This document shows positions 34,545-43,125 of a stretch of DNA of 64,000 bases, one piece after another (position 1 is the stretch's first letter; each line of letters begins with the position of its first letter). The translations under genes and the position numbers were made by a program. Below the pieces are notes generated by a model, which had not been told where the DNA came from, made no database searches, and saw only the letters and a list, made by a program, of their open reading frames with translations. The stretch is from Neolewinella agarilytica (GTDB lineage: Bacteria > Bacteroidota > Bacteroidia > Chitinophagales > Saprospiraceae): NCBI RefSeq assembly GCF_900110645.1, contig NZ_FOFB01000021.1, positions 51,138-115,137 on the forward strand, read 5' to 3'.

Positions 34545-36845
34545 ATGCATAGCTCTCCAAGAACGTGGCTCGCTTTCATTTCATTGGCCATCATGAGTCT
34601 TCTGTATGCAGGTTGCAGCATGTCAAAGCCAGTTCCGGAAGCGGAACCCGAGCCCAACCGCCGACAGCTCACGCGGCAGGCGATGCGGGCCTCCGTCTGG
34701 CGCTTTGTTTACTGTCTGCAGGATCCTGCTGAATCCTCCGACCTGAAAGCCTTCCTGGAAGATGTTGCCAGCAAGCAGCCTTTCGGCAAAAGAATCGAGG
34801 TCTACAGTTGCGGGGAACTGTCCGCTGACACGCTCGGAAGCGGCCCCATCATCCTCTTTGGGGACCGTATTCCCGAAGGTGGCGAAGAGCTTCCCATTCA
34901 ACGGGGCGGAGACGGTTGGCAATTTGATCAGCGGCTGGGGTTCGCTTACGATGATGTCTTCCTCTTGCCCTACTACACCAACCCCTGGTCAGACAAAAGC
35001 ACCGTCTCCGGCCTCTACCTCTCCGCCAACACAGCCTCGCTGATTAAACGCCTCAATACGGAGTTTGAAGACAATTGGGGGCGCCTCTTCCGCCCCAGCT
35101 GGGCCTACGAGATCCACCGGGCCAACGGTGACCGGATACTGGGCTCCTTCGCGGATACTACCTGGGCCTTTGATCCTGCACAAGAGATGACGATGGCCTC
35201 GCCGGAGGACCCCGTGTATCAGGAGGGGCAACTGACTGTTTTTGCCTATGACGGAATGGTAAAAAAAGAAGAGCTTACCCGTAGTGTCCGTGCATTAAAA
35301 ACGGTACAGGCGCTGTTGGATACGATTACCGGCCAGCAGTCGGACTGGTTCCCTGAAGTACGCTTTTACCCTAACCTGGAACGGATCGGGCTGCGGACCG
35401 GGAGTATGGCTCCGGTTCAGTATGCATCGGATAAGAAAGTCCTGCATCTCGTGCCCTGCTTTATGAGCGAAGCCGACATTCTGACTTCATTTACAAGCTG
35501 GCAACCGTTTGTGGAACACATAGCGGGGGGAAGTTTGACGGGTGAAAACCTCAGCTTGCTAACGAGCGCCTTGCAAGCCAGTGCTGATCGTTATGCTCCC
35601 GAAAGCTTCCTGAAAGATCAACGTAACACCGCCCTGCAATTCCTGCTAACGGGAGAGCAGATCAGCAGGCAAAACCTGTCGAAGGAAAACGGATCAGGCT
35701 TTATTGAAGAAGCTACCGCCAGAGCCTTAACCCTTGGCCACAAATTTGATTCCCCCGCTGCGGCCTATCGGGCCATCCTCCGCACCAAAAACAAGACAAT
35801 ACCAGCGGAGTTACTGGCTGAATACGACCTTCGCAACTTCCCAATATCCGCCCCTGAGTCTCGTCCAATGCCCACTGCTCCACTTTCCGGTATGACCTTT
35901 GCGCACCAGGGCTACCGGGTACACAACGGGTATGGCGGAGAGAAGATCAAGCCATCGCTGGACAGCCTGGCCGAGCTGAACGTCAATGCTCTGGCCATTG
36001 TGCCCTACACCTTTCAGCGGGATCCGAATAAAGTGGGCGACCTGCCCATCGGCGACAGTGCCGGAGGAGAGAACGACTGGGCCACGGCCTGTTCTATCCG
36101 GGAGGCGCATTCCCGCGGTTGGTTCACGATGCTGAAGCCGCAGATCTGGGTTGGGCGGGGCAGTTGGCCGGGAGACATCGAGTTTGAAACTGAAGAGGAA
36201 TGGGGCGACTTTTTTGAACGCTATACCTACTGGATATTGCACTACGCACTGCTGGCAGAAAAGGAAAAAGTTGGCGCGCTGTGCATTGGCACGGAACTCC
36301 GCTACACGACGCTGAAGCACCCCGAACGATGGCGGGAGGTCATCCGCAAAGTACGAATGATCTACGGCGGCCAGGTTACTTACGCGGCCAACTGGGGAGA
36401 CGAATTCGAAGGCTTTACTTTCTGGGATGAGCTGGATGCTATTGGGCTCAACTCCTACTACCCCATCTCGGACAGTGACACCCCCACCGACGAAGAATTA
36501 CTGACGGGAGCCCGTCGCTGGATGAAACTGGCCCAGGCCATAAGCCAAAAAACGGGAAAACCGCTCTGGCTAACGGAAACAGGCTTCCGCTCCGTTTCCA
36601 CCCCCTGGAAAAATCCGCACGCGGAGGCAGGAGACCGGGCCCCTGATCAACGGGCCCAGGCCCGTTGCTACCGCGCGCTGGTAACTGCTGCGGACGAGAC
36701 ACCGGAGCTAAAAGCCATCTTTATCTGGAAATGGCCTTCCTACCTCGGCGCGGATGAAGGCAGCAGGTCTCCCGGACGGAATTTCTCTCCGGGCGGAAAA
36801 GAAGCAGCGGAAGTACTGGCCGGCTTTTATGGTGGCTGGAATTAG
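34545..36845 (+). CDS. Lipoprotein with C-terminal GH113-like TIM-barrel domain
   Basis: 766 residues. Lipobox in SLLYAGCS, a Pro/Glu-rich spacer, then about 400 residues I do not recognise. From MTFAHQGYRVHNGYGG onward comes a TIM-barrel domain resembling GH113 beta-mannanase-like enzymes: MLKPQIWVGRGSWPG, an acid/base candidate Glu584 in ALCIGTELRY and a nucleophile candidate Glu678 in PLWLTETGFRS. The enzyme probably acts on a polysaccharide at the cell surface; the substrate is inferred only from the fold. It stands alone on its strand. Confidence 0.78.
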   Translation: MHSSPRTWLAFISLAIMSLLYAGCSMSKPVPEAEPEPNRRQLTRQAMRASVWRFVYCLQDPAESSDLKAFLEDVASKQPFGKRIEVYSCGELSADTLGSGPIILFGDRIPEGGEELPIQRGGDGWQFDQRLGFAYDDVFLLPYYTNPWSDKSTVSGLYLSANTASLIKRLNTEFEDNWGRLFRPSWAYEIHRANGDRILGSFADTTWAFDPAQEMTMASPEDPVYQEGQLTVFAYDGMVKKEELTRSVRALKTVQALLDTITGQQSDWFPEVRFYPNLERIGLRTGSMAPVQYASDKKVLHLVPCFMSEADILTSFTSWQPFVEHIAGGSLTGENLSLLTSALQASADRYAPESFLKDQRNTALQFLLTGEQISRQNLSKENGSGFIEEATARALTLGHKFDSPAAAYRAILRTKNKTIPAELLAEYDLRNFPISAPESRPMPTAPLSGMTFAHQGYRVHNGYGGEKIKPSLDSLAELNVNALAIVPYTFQRDPNKVGDLPIGDSAGGENDWATACSIREAHSRGWFTMLKPQIWVGRGSWPGDIEFETEEEWGDFFERYTYWILHYALLAEKEKVGALCIGTELRYTTLKHPERWREVIRKVRMIYGGQVTYAANWGDEFEGFTFWDELDAIGLNSYYPISDSDTPTDEELLTGARRWMKLAQAISQKTGKPLWLTETGFRSVSTPWKNPHAEAGDRAPDQRAQARCYRALVTAADETPELKAIFIWKWPSYLGADEGSRSPGRNFSPGGKEAAEVLAGFYGGWN

Positions 36846-36913
36846 TACAGTGTAACATAAATTCTTGTTTTTTTACCCCCCCCCTCGGTGCGACCCCACT
36901 GAGCTTGTCGAAC

Positions 36914-37042
36914 GTGTACCTCGGCTCGCTTCTCTCGCTCGGCACTTGCTCGGGGACGAACAGCCCCCAAATGGCCCGTGCCCGAGCAAACTTCGAGCGA
37001 GCTTCGACGAAGGAGAAGCCAGCCGAGAAGTACGCCGAGGGC
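36914..37042. repeat. Long imperfect hairpin element
   Basis: Nested arms: CTCGCTCG 36934-36941 with CGAGCGAG 36994-37001, and TTGCTCGGG 36946-36954 with CCCGAGCAA 36981-36989. Outer partial pairing is GTACCTCGGCT against AGCCGAGAAGTAC. The left flank GAGCTTGTCGAA resembles a widely seen bacterial intergenic repeat. Confidence 0.65.
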
Positions 37043-37149
37043 CTCAATACAAATAGGTGTAAACTTATGTTATACTGTACCAGGATTCGTTTGACTCCGG
37101 CTGGTGAGCTTGTGCAGGTTCTGGAAAAGTTTGACCAAAAAAAGGTAGC

Positions 37150-37169
37150 GGCGCTCACGCAGGTGCAAG
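37150..37169 (-). repeat. Dispersed motif copy, left member of inverted pair
   Basis: GGCGCTCACGCAGGTGCAAG, inverted relative to the copy at 37230. The two could pair as a 20-bp stem with a 60-base loop upstream of the histidine kinase gene. Confidence 0.8.
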
Positions 37170-37229
37170 CAACCGTTGAACAGCAGAGGGGAAGCAGGCT
37201 AAGACTTCCCCATTGCCCCTTTAGTCCAC

Positions 37230-37250
37230 CTTGCACCTGCGGTGAGCGCC
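37230..37250 (+). repeat. Dispersed motif copy, right member of inverted pair
   Basis: TTGCACCTGCGGTGAGCGCC, almost the exact complement of the left copy (one extra G). Confidence 0.8.
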
Positions 37251-37265
37251 CCATTTATTTTTTTG

Positions 37266-37273
37266 TACTTTGC
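37266..37273 (+). promoter_or_regulatory. Possible -7 box of the LytS-type kinase gene
   Basis: TACTTTGC, the same octamer as upstream of selD, 51 bases before the GTG start and just after the right member of the inverted motif pair. Confidence 0.35.
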
Positions 37274-37324
37274 AAGGGTATTATCTCTCATGCTAAAGAG
37301 TAACCTCTTTTTATTTCAGCAATT

Positions 37325-39304
37325 GTGCAAACGCCAGTCTTTAGAATCTATTTTCTTTCTCTCGCTTCTTTGATTCTCCTAACTATTTCCTGTAATGAAA
37401 TAAAGGAAGTGCCGGCAGATAAGCCCGTCGCTTATTATCCAGAAGAGGAAATGTTCAGTAATGAAGAATTTCAAATGCTTCCTTCCGGGAAGGAACAGGA
37501 GCGTGTATGGGACTCTTTGATTACGGCCTTCGAACCATTATTATTGATAGACCCCGCAGAGCGACCAGCCCGCGATCTGCAAGGAATGCGGGGAATATGG
37601 GAACCTGTTTTTGGTAGTTATGATCGCCTGGCATACAACATTAGTATTACGGCGGACGACTACCTGGCAGCCGGCGATGTGGCCTCTGCTACCCGGTTGT
37701 TTTTGGCATTAGGCCATTTCTGCAATGCGGAAGGTGACCATTTGCTGGGAACTTCTTTCAACGACAGGGCTTACGAAATAGCCCGGGAGAACAGAGACAC
37801 CTCCTCCATGGGCTGGGCCCTGTCTCAATCTTCTGACTCTTTCATCTTCACCGCCGACTCTGCCAGTGCCATGGGATACCTAAGGCGAGCCCTCGTTTTT
37901 GCAGACGCAACCAAAAACTATGGCCTGAAAGCCTCAATTTATGTTCATATCGGGGCAGCACACCATTACGTAGGGCACATAGAAGGACTATATGATTTCA
38001 ATCAGTTGGCGCTCGCGCTTAGCCGCGAACATGGACTCAGTAAATATGAGCAGCTTTCTCTGACCAATATCGCTTATGCATTAAACTTCATGGGGCAGCC
38101 AAAAAAAGCCATTGAGCTGTTGCACAGAGATTTTATTCCCAGCAAGAACCATTTAACTGATGCTACGGCCTTCATGCAGCTTGTGCTTTTCGAGTCCTTC
38201 CTTTCTTTAGGAAGATTTGAGGAAGCAGAAAAAGCTTTAGACATCGCTTGTCAGATTTCGGAAAAATCCGGCTTCTTCTTCTCCATTTCCTATTGTAAAA
38301 AAGGGTTAGTGGATTTTTACGAAAAGAAAGGTGATTTAGAGGAGGCCATCAAGCGGCTCAGAGACTACTACGCTCATCGGGAATTAGCCCTCAACGACGA
38401 CGCCCAAAAAGATATGCGGGCCATCCAGATCGCTCAGCTCGAAAAAGAAAAAGAATGGACCATCAGTCGCCTGGAGCAAGAACGTAAGGAGCAGGAATTT
38501 CAACAGCGGTCGAAATTAAATAAAAGATTGTTTATCGCCTTCGGAATATGCTTCCTGATCATACTGTGGCTTTTTTATAAGATGGGCCGAACCCGGATTC
38601 GGGAAGCATCTCAGCAAACACAATTAGCCGAGGTAAAACTAAAATTACTGCGGGAGAAGATGAACCCCCATTTTATGTTTAACGCTATCAATGGAATTCA
38701 AAATCAGATATTGAAGTCTAACTCCATTGAAGCCTACAACTACCTGGGGAAATTTGCGGATTTACTGCGGGTGATTACGAAAAGTGAGGCCAGTTTCTTT
38801 ACGGGTCTTCAGGAAGAAATTGAGTTCTTAACCACCTACCTTGAGTTGGAACAACTTCGATTTCGGCAGCAATTTGAATGTGAGATTATTATTGACGAAG
38901 AACTGAAAACCTGTGATGTACTTATTCCGAGTATGATGATCCAGCCATTCGTAGAAAATGCGATTGTTCATGGCCTCTCAATACTGCCCAGAAAAGGCAG
39001 GCTGACCATCACCCTCGAAAAATTACCCGGCAATATTCGTTGTATCGTGGAAGACAATGGCCGCGGCCGGGTGGCCGCCAACCTGATAAAAAACGAGCAT
39101 AAATCGGAGCACCTTTCGGTAGCATCAGATATCGCCGACCGGCGTATCGACTTTCTCCGTGATTCCGGATATGAAGATACCCGAATAGATATCGAAGATT
39201 TGTATCATCACGGGGAGGCCTGTGGCACGAGGGTGACGCTCATTCTGCCCATTATTAAAGCAGACACCAAGATTGAGCAGAGCTCACCTTCTTTATTCCG
39301 GTAG
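37325..39304 (+). CDS. LytS-type sensor histidine kinase lipoprotein with TPR-like sensor region
   Basis: 659 residues from a GTG start that gives a lipoprotein signal peptide (SLILLTISC). Then about 370 residues of helical repeats (TPR-like, e.g. GHIEGLYDFNQLALALSREH), a single membrane segment (LFIAFGICFLIILWLFY) and a cytoplasmic His_kinase domain. The phospho-acceptor region is REKMNPHFMFNAINGIQNQI and the ATPase N-box is MMIQPFVENAIVHGL with VEDNGRGR. Signal unknown. The usual LytTR response regulator is not adjacent; an AraC-type membrane regulator follows instead. Confidence 0.9.
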   Translation: MQTPVFRIYFLSLASLILLTISCNEIKEVPADKPVAYYPEEEMFSNEEFQMLPSGKEQERVWDSLITAFEPLLLIDPAERPARDLQGMRGIWEPVFGSYDRLAYNISITADDYLAAGDVASATRLFLALGHFCNAEGDHLLGTSFNDRAYEIARENRDTSSMGWALSQSSDSFIFTADSASAMGYLRRALVFADATKNYGLKASIYVHIGAAHHYVGHIEGLYDFNQLALALSREHGLSKYEQLSLTNIAYALNFMGQPKKAIELLHRDFIPSKNHLTDATAFMQLVLFESFLSLGRFEEAEKALDIACQISEKSGFFFSISYCKKGLVDFYEKKGDLEEAIKRLRDYYAHRELALNDDAQKDMRAIQIAQLEKEKEWTISRLEQERKEQEFQQRSKLNKRLFIAFGICFLIILWLFYKMGRTRIREASQQTQLAEVKLKLLREKMNPHFMFNAINGIQNQILKSNSIEAYNYLGKFADLLRVITKSEASFFTGLQEEIEFLTTYLELEQLRFRQQFECEIIIDEELKTCDVLIPSMMIQPFVENAIVHGLSILPRKGRLTITLEKLPGNIRCIVEDNGRGRVAANLIKNEHKSEHLSVASDIADRRIDFLRDSGYEDTRIDIEDLYHHGEACGTRVTLILPIIKADTKIEQSSPSLFR

Positions 39305-39372
39305 CTGCTGGTGCTCTGGCCTGCTGCTTAATATTTGCCGCCTGATCCACGAATTGCCCGTAAATTACCTTC

Positions 39373-40623
39373 GTGTTTGAATTCAACGAATGGTCCGGGC
39401 CACTACTACCTGGCTTTTTACAGGGATTAGTCTTTGCGGTAATACTCGCGCTGCGGGGGTACCGCGAAGAACGGATCAGTGATTACCTGGCGGCCTTACT
39501 GTTACTGATGGGAAGCCTGTACGTCGGCCAATGGATGCTCGGCTTCGCCGGCTGGTACGACGCCCATGACTGGCGCACGACCCTTATGTTCTACATCGAG
39601 TGGAAGAACCTGCTGGCCTTTGGCCCGCTCATCTGGCTTTACTTCCGGGCACTGACCAACACGGATTTCCGTTGGGAGCGCCGCTACTGGTGGCACTTTG
39701 TCCCCCTTCTTATCGTGCTCCTCGAGCCCATCATCGTTTTCCTCTATGACTGGTTCTTCTGGCGCTTAATCAAAGGAGCTCCTTTTGAATTTTTCTACGG
39801 CACCCGTGGTCCGGCCGCAGAGTGGGCTAACAACGACAATGGCTTCCAGTTCTGGTATTACGGCGTAGCGGCTTTTAGCTTCTGCCACCTCATTTTCTAC
39901 CTGGTTAAAACCCTGAAAGACTATCGCCATTACCGCCAGTATCTGGCCGCTGAGTTCTCTAACGCCAACCAGTTATCATTCTCCCACCTGCGCTTTACCC
40001 TCTACTTAATGCTGTTTGGTGTAAGCCTGACCTTTTTGTTAGAACTTGGCAACTTAATCTACAGCACCAGCTACATCGATAGCTGGGACAGCTTTTTCGT
40101 CATGTCGGTCTTCACCTTCCTGGTCGCTATTCAATTCCTGACGATCTCCCCAACGGCCACCCGGGCGCTACGCTTTGAACCTGAGAAGCAAACCCCAACT
40201 ACCACACCGGCTGACAGCAGCAACCCAAAGCCCGCTTCCAACCCCGCGGCCTCCGCCGCAGTGGTAGACGAAGACCTGCAACGATGGGCAGAAAAACTCA
40301 CCCAACGACTGGACTCCCACGAAGACTATCTCAACCCGGACCTGAAAATGGGGGAACTCGCCAGCCAGCTACGGACCAATCCCTCGATCTTAAGCAAAGT
40401 GATCAACACCGTACACGGGCAGAACTTCAACGACTACATCAACGGACTTCGCTGCGAAGTTTTTCTCGACAAAGTCCGGGCCGGAGAGCATCTACGCCAC
40501 ACTTTATTGAGCCTGGCCCTCGATTGCGGTTTTAACTCCAAATCCACCTTCAACCGGGCTTTCCGTAAGTATGCGGGTAAAAGCCCCGGGCAAATGGTTA
40601 GGGAAATCGGGCCCGAATCATGA
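39373..40623 (+). CDS. Membrane-anchored AraC-family transcription regulator
   Basis: 416 residues from a GTG start. The N-terminal 250 residues have about seven hydrophobic segments (LVFAVILALRGYREE, LMLFGVSLTFLLELGNLIY, and others). A Pro/Ser-rich linker (TTTPADSSNPKPASNPAA) precedes a C-terminal AraC-type double HTH: MGELASQLRTNPSILSKVIN and LSLALDCGFNSKSTFNRAFR. This layout senses at the membrane and binds DNA directly. Target genes are unknown; the next operon (pseudo-beta-lactamase/YceI) is a candidate. An upstream start is excluded because the frame opens here. Confidence 0.88.
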   Translation: MFEFNEWSGPLLPGFLQGLVFAVILALRGYREERISDYLAALLLLMGSLYVGQWMLGFAGWYDAHDWRTTLMFYIEWKNLLAFGPLIWLYFRALTNTDFRWERRYWWHFVPLLIVLLEPIIVFLYDWFFWRLIKGAPFEFFYGTRGPAAEWANNDNGFQFWYYGVAAFSFCHLIFYLVKTLKDYRHYRQYLAAEFSNANQLSFSHLRFTLYLMLFGVSLTFLLELGNLIYSTSYIDSWDSFFVMSVFTFLVAIQFLTISPTATRALRFEPEKQTPTTTPADSSNPKPASNPAASAAVVDEDLQRWAEKLTQRLDSHEDYLNPDLKMGELASQLRTNPSILSKVINTVHGQNFNDYINGLRCEVFLDKVRAGEHLRHTLLSLALDCGFNSKSTFNRAFRKYAGKSPGQMVREIGPES

Positions 40624-40704
40624 TTTGAGCCGTCCCGAAAGCTAATCTGACGCGCAGGCCGCTCCGAAATGCCGGTGCTTTGTGATCAACAAAAACAAAG
40701 TACC

Positions 40705-43083
40705 ATGCGAGCCATTACGATGCTGACCTCTTTCCTGTTCTGTCTGGCTACTCCCCTTTCCGCCCAGTTATACGCTCCCTTCCGCTTTGAGCACAACGAT
40801 CGTACCGTTGATCTGCTCACCATTATGCAGGAAACCCATACGCCTTATTTGAGTGTCGCCCTGGATTACGGTGCAGGAGACACCACCTTCACGGCCAGCA
40901 CTACCGAGCAGGAACTATCGGACGACGCCCTCTTCCCCGTAGGAGCCGCCTCCTCCGCCCCCATGATCGTACTCATTCTCCAGCTCGTGGAAGCCGGCAA
41001 AATCAAGCTCGACGCTCCGATAAACGATTACCTGACGAGCCTGGAGCTCCCCCTCAATCAAGGCCAGGAGGTTACCGTCCGCGACCTCCTGCTCATGAAA
41101 CCCAAACTAGGCTCAGGCTATAAACCCAGAGGCTTCGCCGCCGGGAAACCCCGCCCGACTTTACTGGAGCAAGCCCGCCAGCTAAGCCCCAAAGGCACCC
41201 GCAAACCGGATAAAAGCCTGGAACACGGCGGCTGGATTCTCCTGCAGCTACTGCTGGAAGATTACTACGGCGAGGATTTACAAACGATCGCCGACCGGGA
41301 GATATTCACCCCACTCTGCCTGGAAAGCATGATCTACGCCAGCGAGCTCCCGGACGAACTGGCCAGCAGAGCTCCTGCCGGCCACGACAAGGACGGCTCT
41401 CCCTGGCCCGGCGGATATCAACGCTACGTCGCCACCGGCAGTCATGGCCTGTGGACGACGCCACTCGATTACACCCGGTTCGTACGCGCTTTATTCGACA
41501 TTCGTGATGGAAAGACTAACTCCATCCTCCAACCCGCCACCCTTCAAATGGCCATGAAAAGAGCCTATGGGTTCCGGAGCCTGTTATTTCACGTCGGCCA
41601 GGACGGAGAGCCTTACTGGGGCGGCAACGCTAAGGGCTACTACTTCACCCTGATGGTTAATGCCAAAGAAAATTGGATCAGCGTCGTGGCCATGAACCGC
41701 CAGTTAAACTGGCAATTAGGCGGCCCGGTAGCCGGCCAGGCCGGACTGCTGGCGAAGCAATGGAGATCAACCGACCAGCTGGGTCTCTTCCTGCAGCCAA
41801 CGGACCTCGACGACCCTACCCTGAAGGCCATCGAACACTATGCCTTTTACAAAGGCATCCGGACCGAGCGGATAATGGCCAAGCAGGGCTTCCCCGCTGA
41901 GATTACCGCTACGCCGGCCTACGTTTACCAATCTCCCGCCGGACGCGCCATCTACAGCGGACGCCACGACAGCCCCAAGGCCATTGAGCAGTTTATTCGC
42001 AGCAGCCAGCTGGAGCCTCGAAAGATGGTGGCCGACGAGCAGCAGCAGGTTTTAGTTCTCCAGCGCGGACGGCAGCGCGTCTCCCTGCCCCTGAAATGGA
42101 CAGCCCCGACGGGCACTACCCCAGCAGATGCCCTTCCCGAACAGCTACAGCGGCAGATTTCTGCGGCCTTGCAGCAGGCTACTGGCTTTCGACAAATGCA
42201 AGAGGCTTCCCTGACGGCGCTGGACCGCCGCATCTACCTCGACCTCCACCCCTACCGGAATGCGGACGGCAGCTACGCCATGAGCTATGCCCTCTTCTCC
42301 CAGTTCAATTGCCACACCCAGGTGGCGGATAACTTTGGCAACCCCGTACTGATCGGAGATATGGGCAAGGGCGTAGAAGCATTAGCTACGGCCATCAACG
42401 GAAACCTGGAGAAAATGCTGCCGCCCGAATCCGGCCTGGTGCCTGGCTTCGTTTCAACCGATACCCCGCTCAGCAGCTGGGAAGCATTGGGCTGGAACCT
42501 CTCCCCCGAAGTAAGTGCCAGTCAGGCCACTGGCCTGTACGCTGCGCCAATGGCCATCTCCGGCAACTACCGGGTTTCCCTCACTGAAGAAGACAAGCCC
42601 GGACTCTTTTTCAGCTTCCCCTCTCCACTGGACCGCTATTCCGGCGAAGTGCGGGAACTGACGGCCAACTTCCTGTTCAACGCCACGGGCACCAGCCTGT
42701 CCGGCGAGGTGGTCCTGCCCACCGCCTCCATCGCCACGGGATCCGGCTCACTGGACACCTACGTGCTGGGCGACATTCTGAAAAGCAAGAAATACCCAGA
42801 GGCCAGTCTCTCCTTCACCAATGTTCCCGTAACCGGTAACTGGGTGGCCGGGCAGGCAAAGCAACTGACCATCCCGGCAGAACTCACCGTTAGGGGAAAG
42901 ACCTACCCCATAAGCATTGCCGCAGCCTTCACCCCGGAGGCTTCCGGTAAGATGGACGCCTCCGCCACTTTCGAGTTGGACTTCCGGAGCGTATTCGGCA
43001 GCCCCGGCCCGGACGGGCCGGACGACATCCGGCGACGGCTGGGGTTTCGGGCGGCTTTGAGCTTAGCCCCTGCGGCAAAATAA
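40705..43083 (+). CDS. Beta-lactamase-fold pseudoenzyme fused to a YceI domain
   Basis: 792 residues from the ATG at 40705, which opens a signal peptide (TSFLFCLATPLSAQ). The N-terminal half follows the serine beta-lactamase/class C fold (LILQLVEAGKIKLDAPINDYL, GSHGLWTTPLDYTRFVRALF). However, the SxxK site reads AASS (81-84), the YxN site reads LEH (172-174) and the HTG-like site reads WGGN, so the catalytic residues appear lost. The C-terminal about 180 residues are YceI-like (GEVVLPTASIATGSGSLD, LKSKKYPEASLSF). Another YceI protein gene follows. Probably a binding or structural periplasmic protein. Confidence 0.82.
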   Translation: MRAITMLTSFLFCLATPLSAQLYAPFRFEHNDRTVDLLTIMQETHTPYLSVALDYGAGDTTFTASTTEQELSDDALFPVGAASSAPMIVLILQLVEAGKIKLDAPINDYLTSLELPLNQGQEVTVRDLLLMKPKLGSGYKPRGFAAGKPRPTLLEQARQLSPKGTRKPDKSLEHGGWILLQLLLEDYYGEDLQTIADREIFTPLCLESMIYASELPDELASRAPAGHDKDGSPWPGGYQRYVATGSHGLWTTPLDYTRFVRALFDIRDGKTNSILQPATLQMAMKRAYGFRSLLFHVGQDGEPYWGGNAKGYYFTLMVNAKENWISVVAMNRQLNWQLGGPVAGQAGLLAKQWRSTDQLGLFLQPTDLDDPTLKAIEHYAFYKGIRTERIMAKQGFPAEITATPAYVYQSPAGRAIYSGRHDSPKAIEQFIRSSQLEPRKMVADEQQQVLVLQRGRQRVSLPLKWTAPTGTTPADALPEQLQRQISAALQQATGFRQMQEASLTALDRRIYLDLHPYRNADGSYAMSYALFSQFNCHTQVADNFGNPVLIGDMGKGVEALATAINGNLEKMLPPESGLVPGFVSTDTPLSSWEALGWNLSPEVSASQATGLYAAPMAISGNYRVSLTEEDKPGLFFSFPSPLDRYSGEVRELTANFLFNATGTSLSGEVVLPTASIATGSGSLDTYVLGDILKSKKYPEASLSFTNVPVTGNWVAGQAKQLTIPAELTVRGKTYPISIAAAFTPEASGKMDASATFELDFRSVFGSPGPDGPDDIRRRLGFRAALSLAPAAK

Positions 43084-43125
43084 ACCACAAGACATATTCT
43101 TAAACAGTCAAAATTCAACCCAATT

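Larger units (their letters stand above)
36846..37324. other. 479-bp intergenic region rich in hairpin elements
   Basis: No gene supported. It holds a roughly 130-bp imperfect hairpin (36914-37042), an inverted pair of dispersed motifs (37150-37169 and 37230-37250) and a candidate -7 box (37266). Short frames here follow the repeat composition. Confidence 0.75.

Noticed and set aside
36865..37303. Short open frames in the region before the sensor kinase gene
   Set aside because: They run through hairpin elements and have no recognisable domain.
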